Both the position numbers and the translations under genes were made by a program. The notes under the pieces were generated by a model. That model was not told the origin of the DNA. It worked only from the letters and a program-made list of their open reading frames with translations, and searched no databases. A DNA stretch of 64,000 bases from Progne subis subis (taxonomy: Eukaryota > Chordata > Aves > Passeriformes > Hirundinidae): NCBI GenBank assembly GCA_022316685.1, contig JAKJHU010000067.1:3172501-3236500 (forward strand), given 5' to 3'. Below are positions 61,370 through 64,000 of this stretch, one piece after another; the stretch's first letter is position 1; each line of letters opens with the position of its first letter.

Positions 61370-61452
61370 TGAGGGTTTTGGGTTTGTTTGTTTTTTATAG
61401 TGGGGGGTTTTTTGGTGGTTTTTTTTGTTGTTTGTTTTTTTGTTGGGTTGGT
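61370..61452. repeat. T/G low-complexity tract
   Basis: About 80 bases made almost wholly of T and G, alternating G runs (up to six) and T runs. It is not telomeric, since no TTAGGG phase is present. It explains the Phe/Val/Gly-rich open frames here. Confidence 0.9.
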
Positions 61453-63722
61453 TACTTTGATCCACCTGAAAACCTCTCTCTGCTATACTGAGTACAAATC
61501 ACTCAGAATTTTTGCACACAACACTCTGTGCTGCTCATTCATGGTATTTTCTTTTGTGTCTATAGGTTATATACTCTAGGACAAAAGTTTTGTCATGAGT
61601 AAGTAAGGTGTCCTGTGTGGCTGCTGTTTTTAAGAAGGCATATATATCTTTAACTTGATAATTACTAAAAGTTTGATACAGATGAAGGAAACAAAACCTA
61701 TATTATTCAGGTTCAAGTGAACAATATCCTTGAAGCTTTCCTGGTCATGAGCCTTAACATAAACCTTAAAATAAAAAAAAAAAAAAAAAAGGCAGCTTAA
61801 AAAAGCAAGACTATGATTTCTGCCAGCAAAATCTCAAAATCCTTGTGGTGGTCATTAAACAACAACAACAAAAAAATAGCAGAGGGAGCATCATTAATTG
61901 GGAAAGTGGATTCTCAGAGGTTGTGCAGTCCTGTGTAATGACAAGGCTCCAGGTGACCATGAGCTGCCAAAGGAGTAATGTCAAGGAGAGCTCACTAACC
62001 CAAGAGCCTTGAGACTGACCTGCTGTATGTCTGTACCAAAGAAACTCTTGAATTAGTGATGAGGAATACCGTAAGGCAGAAGAGTCACACTGAAATGTCC
62101 GTGGCCAAGTCACACCTGTGTTGCAATAGTAGCAGCCACTGACATGGAAAAGCACTAGCAGATAGGTGGAAGTGTGGTTCCAGTTCAGAGCTTATTATGC
62201 AAAAGAAATGGGAATAAGAACACCTTGCATTTGGAGTCTGACCTGTCTGCACATTAGATTATCAAGAAAAGGTTGTAAACATTGTAACTCAAAATGGGAT
62301 TTGAGCCCATAGAGCCAATTAGTAAGGGATGGAGTATGACCTAGAGAAGATAATGAGAATTGCAGACTTTATGCATTGCCTTGTGTTAGTTAAAGACATG
62401 GAGGGTTTTGCTTACTTAAATCTTCATTGAAATCACCAGGCAATTATAGCAGCAGTTTATGCCAGCATAAGGCTAGCTGTTGCACCTCATGGCACTAAAC
62501 ACCATCTATAATAAAGAAAATGTAGGTGCTGTCCTTCTTAAAGGTCTGCAGGCATCTGCTCTAACAAATTCATTATAAGCAAGCTGTGTGTGTATGTATA
62601 TATTCATATGTGCCTCCTTTTGTACAGGAGAAGTCCCCATTAGCGGGTGTTTCTCTGCTCACGGACGGCACTGCTGGTGCTTTGCAGTTTGTAGCTGCTG
62701 TTGGCCGTTGTGCACTGAGGTGAACAATTAGTTCCACTTTAAAACAGGTGATACAGTGCCTGCCAGGCAGTCAGAAACCCATAGGTAAGACCCTCTGTAC
62801 CAACTGTTTGTGATAAAATATTCTTAGAACATATTCCCTATATCAGTCACCCCTTAGAATAAATGACATTGCTATAGGTAATGAGCAGCAGAATACCTGG
62901 GGTTGTACAGGGACTGACCTAAACCCTCACATGCCTGTAAAGGACTCTGTGCCTCCAGAGCTTTCTCTGAAAAATGTTTGTTGGTCCAGATGAATCAGTG
63001 CATCACTGTCCACAAAATTCACATGGACTCTGTCCAAACTGCCTAAAATGCAGTTCTGTTTGATTGCTGCCCATGTGCCCTGGGACAGCTTAAACTATGC
63101 CACAAAGAGATTATTTCAGAATGTTCTGTAATTTTAAATACCTGAAAGGGTTGGTCTACTCAAGCACCTCTGATGAGACAGAGCTCTAACAGACAGAACT
63201 AGCACACAGCACAAGACAGCAAGAGCCAGTTTTTGAAGCAGCCCTGCAGGCTCCTTGATTCATTGGATTGATTCATCCTTACTCCCTTCATCTCCTTCCA
63301 GTTCCAGGCCCAATCCTCTTGGTTAGCAGTAAGCTCACAAAACTGAGGAGCTGAAACTTTTGACCACATTTGCAAGAAACCTGTAACACCCACTGTGAGT
63401 TATGGCATTGTTCACACCAACCTGATGTGCTGAAAGCAACAACAGTGGGATGAAGACTCTAAACACCAGGTCCTGTAGGAGGTCCCCAGAGCAACAGAAA
63501 TGCTGTTTTGGTCTTAATTTTTATTTTTTCTTCTGTAGAATATGCTTTCTTCATTACCTTATCTGAAGGGAACAGATCTGCTTATTGAACTTAAAAGCAG
63601 ATGATCCTTATCCTGGATCCATAGCTGAAAGTAACTGGGCACTGAATATAAAGAGCCTTTCCTTCTGGTCATTGTATTCCTAGGAGCGTGCTGGAGTTTC
63701 AACCAAAGTGGTTATCTCTCCA

Positions 63723-64000
63723 TGTCCTGTGATGGACTGGGTCCTGAACTGATTTGGCTGCTGTGGTAACTCACCACGAGACTAGACGACCACCAATGGC
63801 AAAAGAAAGAACCTGCTCTTTGTCCGGGGGGAAAATATTGCTTTATTCTCCAGTCCTGCCCTCCTTTGGCTGGAGATCTTCCCCAATCGCTTTCCGGGCC
63901 AGAAAGCGGTCGGCCCCGCCTGTCCGAGGGTTTTTCCCCAGGGGGCAGGGCCCAGAGGCAGGGATGAGACATCACCCAATCAGGGAGAAGTGGGAGTGGA
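63723..64000 (-). mobile_element. Probable LTR end running off the window
   Basis: From about 63723 the composition shifts to a GC- and CpG-richer stretch starting near TGTCCTGTGATGGACTGGG. On the minus strand an AATAAA (63842-63847) is followed toward the left by a short U5-like tail of about 120 bases. This mirrors the layout of the LTR at 44.7-45.35 kb. Right boundary, target-site duplication and family cannot be seen because the window ends, so the call is tentative. Confidence 0.5.

Larger units (their letters stand above)
60775..63722. other. Intergenic DNA upstream of TDRD3 (2.9 kb)
   Basis: It contains T/G-rich low-complexity blocks (60836-60903, 61370-61452), a T26 run (60878-60903) and an A18 run (61773-61790). 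The remainder looks unique, with no exon, RNA gene or transposon body recognised. Confidence 0.7.

Noticed and set aside
61370..61452. Interstitial telomere repeat
   Set aside because: Rich in G and T runs but no TTAGGG units in register.
61370..61491. Hydrophobic Phe/Gly-rich frame resembling a membrane protein
   Set aside because: The apparent membrane segment is the translation of a T/G low-complexity tract.
1..64000. CRISPR arrays, operons, prophage or bacterial defence genes
   Set aside because: Spliced vertebrate gene, CR1 and LTR content show a bird nuclear genome; no spaced direct repeats or compact gene strings were seen.

Overview
This is a vertebrate nuclear window, almost certainly from a bird and probably a songbird. 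It has long AT-rich introns, a single CpG island, at least seven CR1 LINE fragments (the dominant avian retroposon) and several avian-type retroviral LTRs. One LTR opens with a sequence I remember as common in passerine genomes; that last point is recollection and was not searched.

One protein gene can be supported: the 5' part of TDRD3 (tudor domain-containing 3) on the minus strand. Seven coding exons read right to left: 59207-59167, 15674-15590, 11869-11804, 8503-8343, 6308-6167, 984-913 and 439-290. Joined, they give an uninterrupted 239-codon frame that follows vertebrate TDRD3 from the initiator methionine through the DUF1767/OB-fold region that docks topoisomerase 3-beta. All introns have GT...AG ends and compatible phases. 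The UBA, FMRP-binding and Tudor parts lie beyond the left edge of the window.

Layout: 1-15.7 kb holds exons 7 to 2 with introns of 0.5-5 kb and two CR1 copies (1.35-1.65 and 12.68-13.94 kb). From 15.7 to 59.2 kb is one 43.5-kb first intron. Its left half is nearly free of recognisable repeats. Its right half holds CR1 copies at 33.4, 36.1, 44.6/45.4 and 57.8 kb and a cluster of LTRs between 43.9 and 50.0 kb. Three of these LTRs have target-site duplications readable in the sequence, and one of them sits inside a CR1. At 58.8-59.7 kb lies the CpG-island promoter with exon 1. From 59.7 to 64.0 kb is upstream intergenic DNA with a CR1 against the island, an LTR pointing away from TDRD3 at 60.4-60.8 kb, and an LTR-like end running off the window.

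No tRNA, rRNA, CRISPR or second host gene was recognised. Most other open frames start at non-ATG codons, are short, or are explained by CR1/LTR sequence or by the GC-rich island. I found no evidence for an undescribed molecular system. The most informative points are the dated nest of retroelements in intron 1, the retroelements crowding the TDRD3 promoter, and the potential upstream reading frame in the 5' region.
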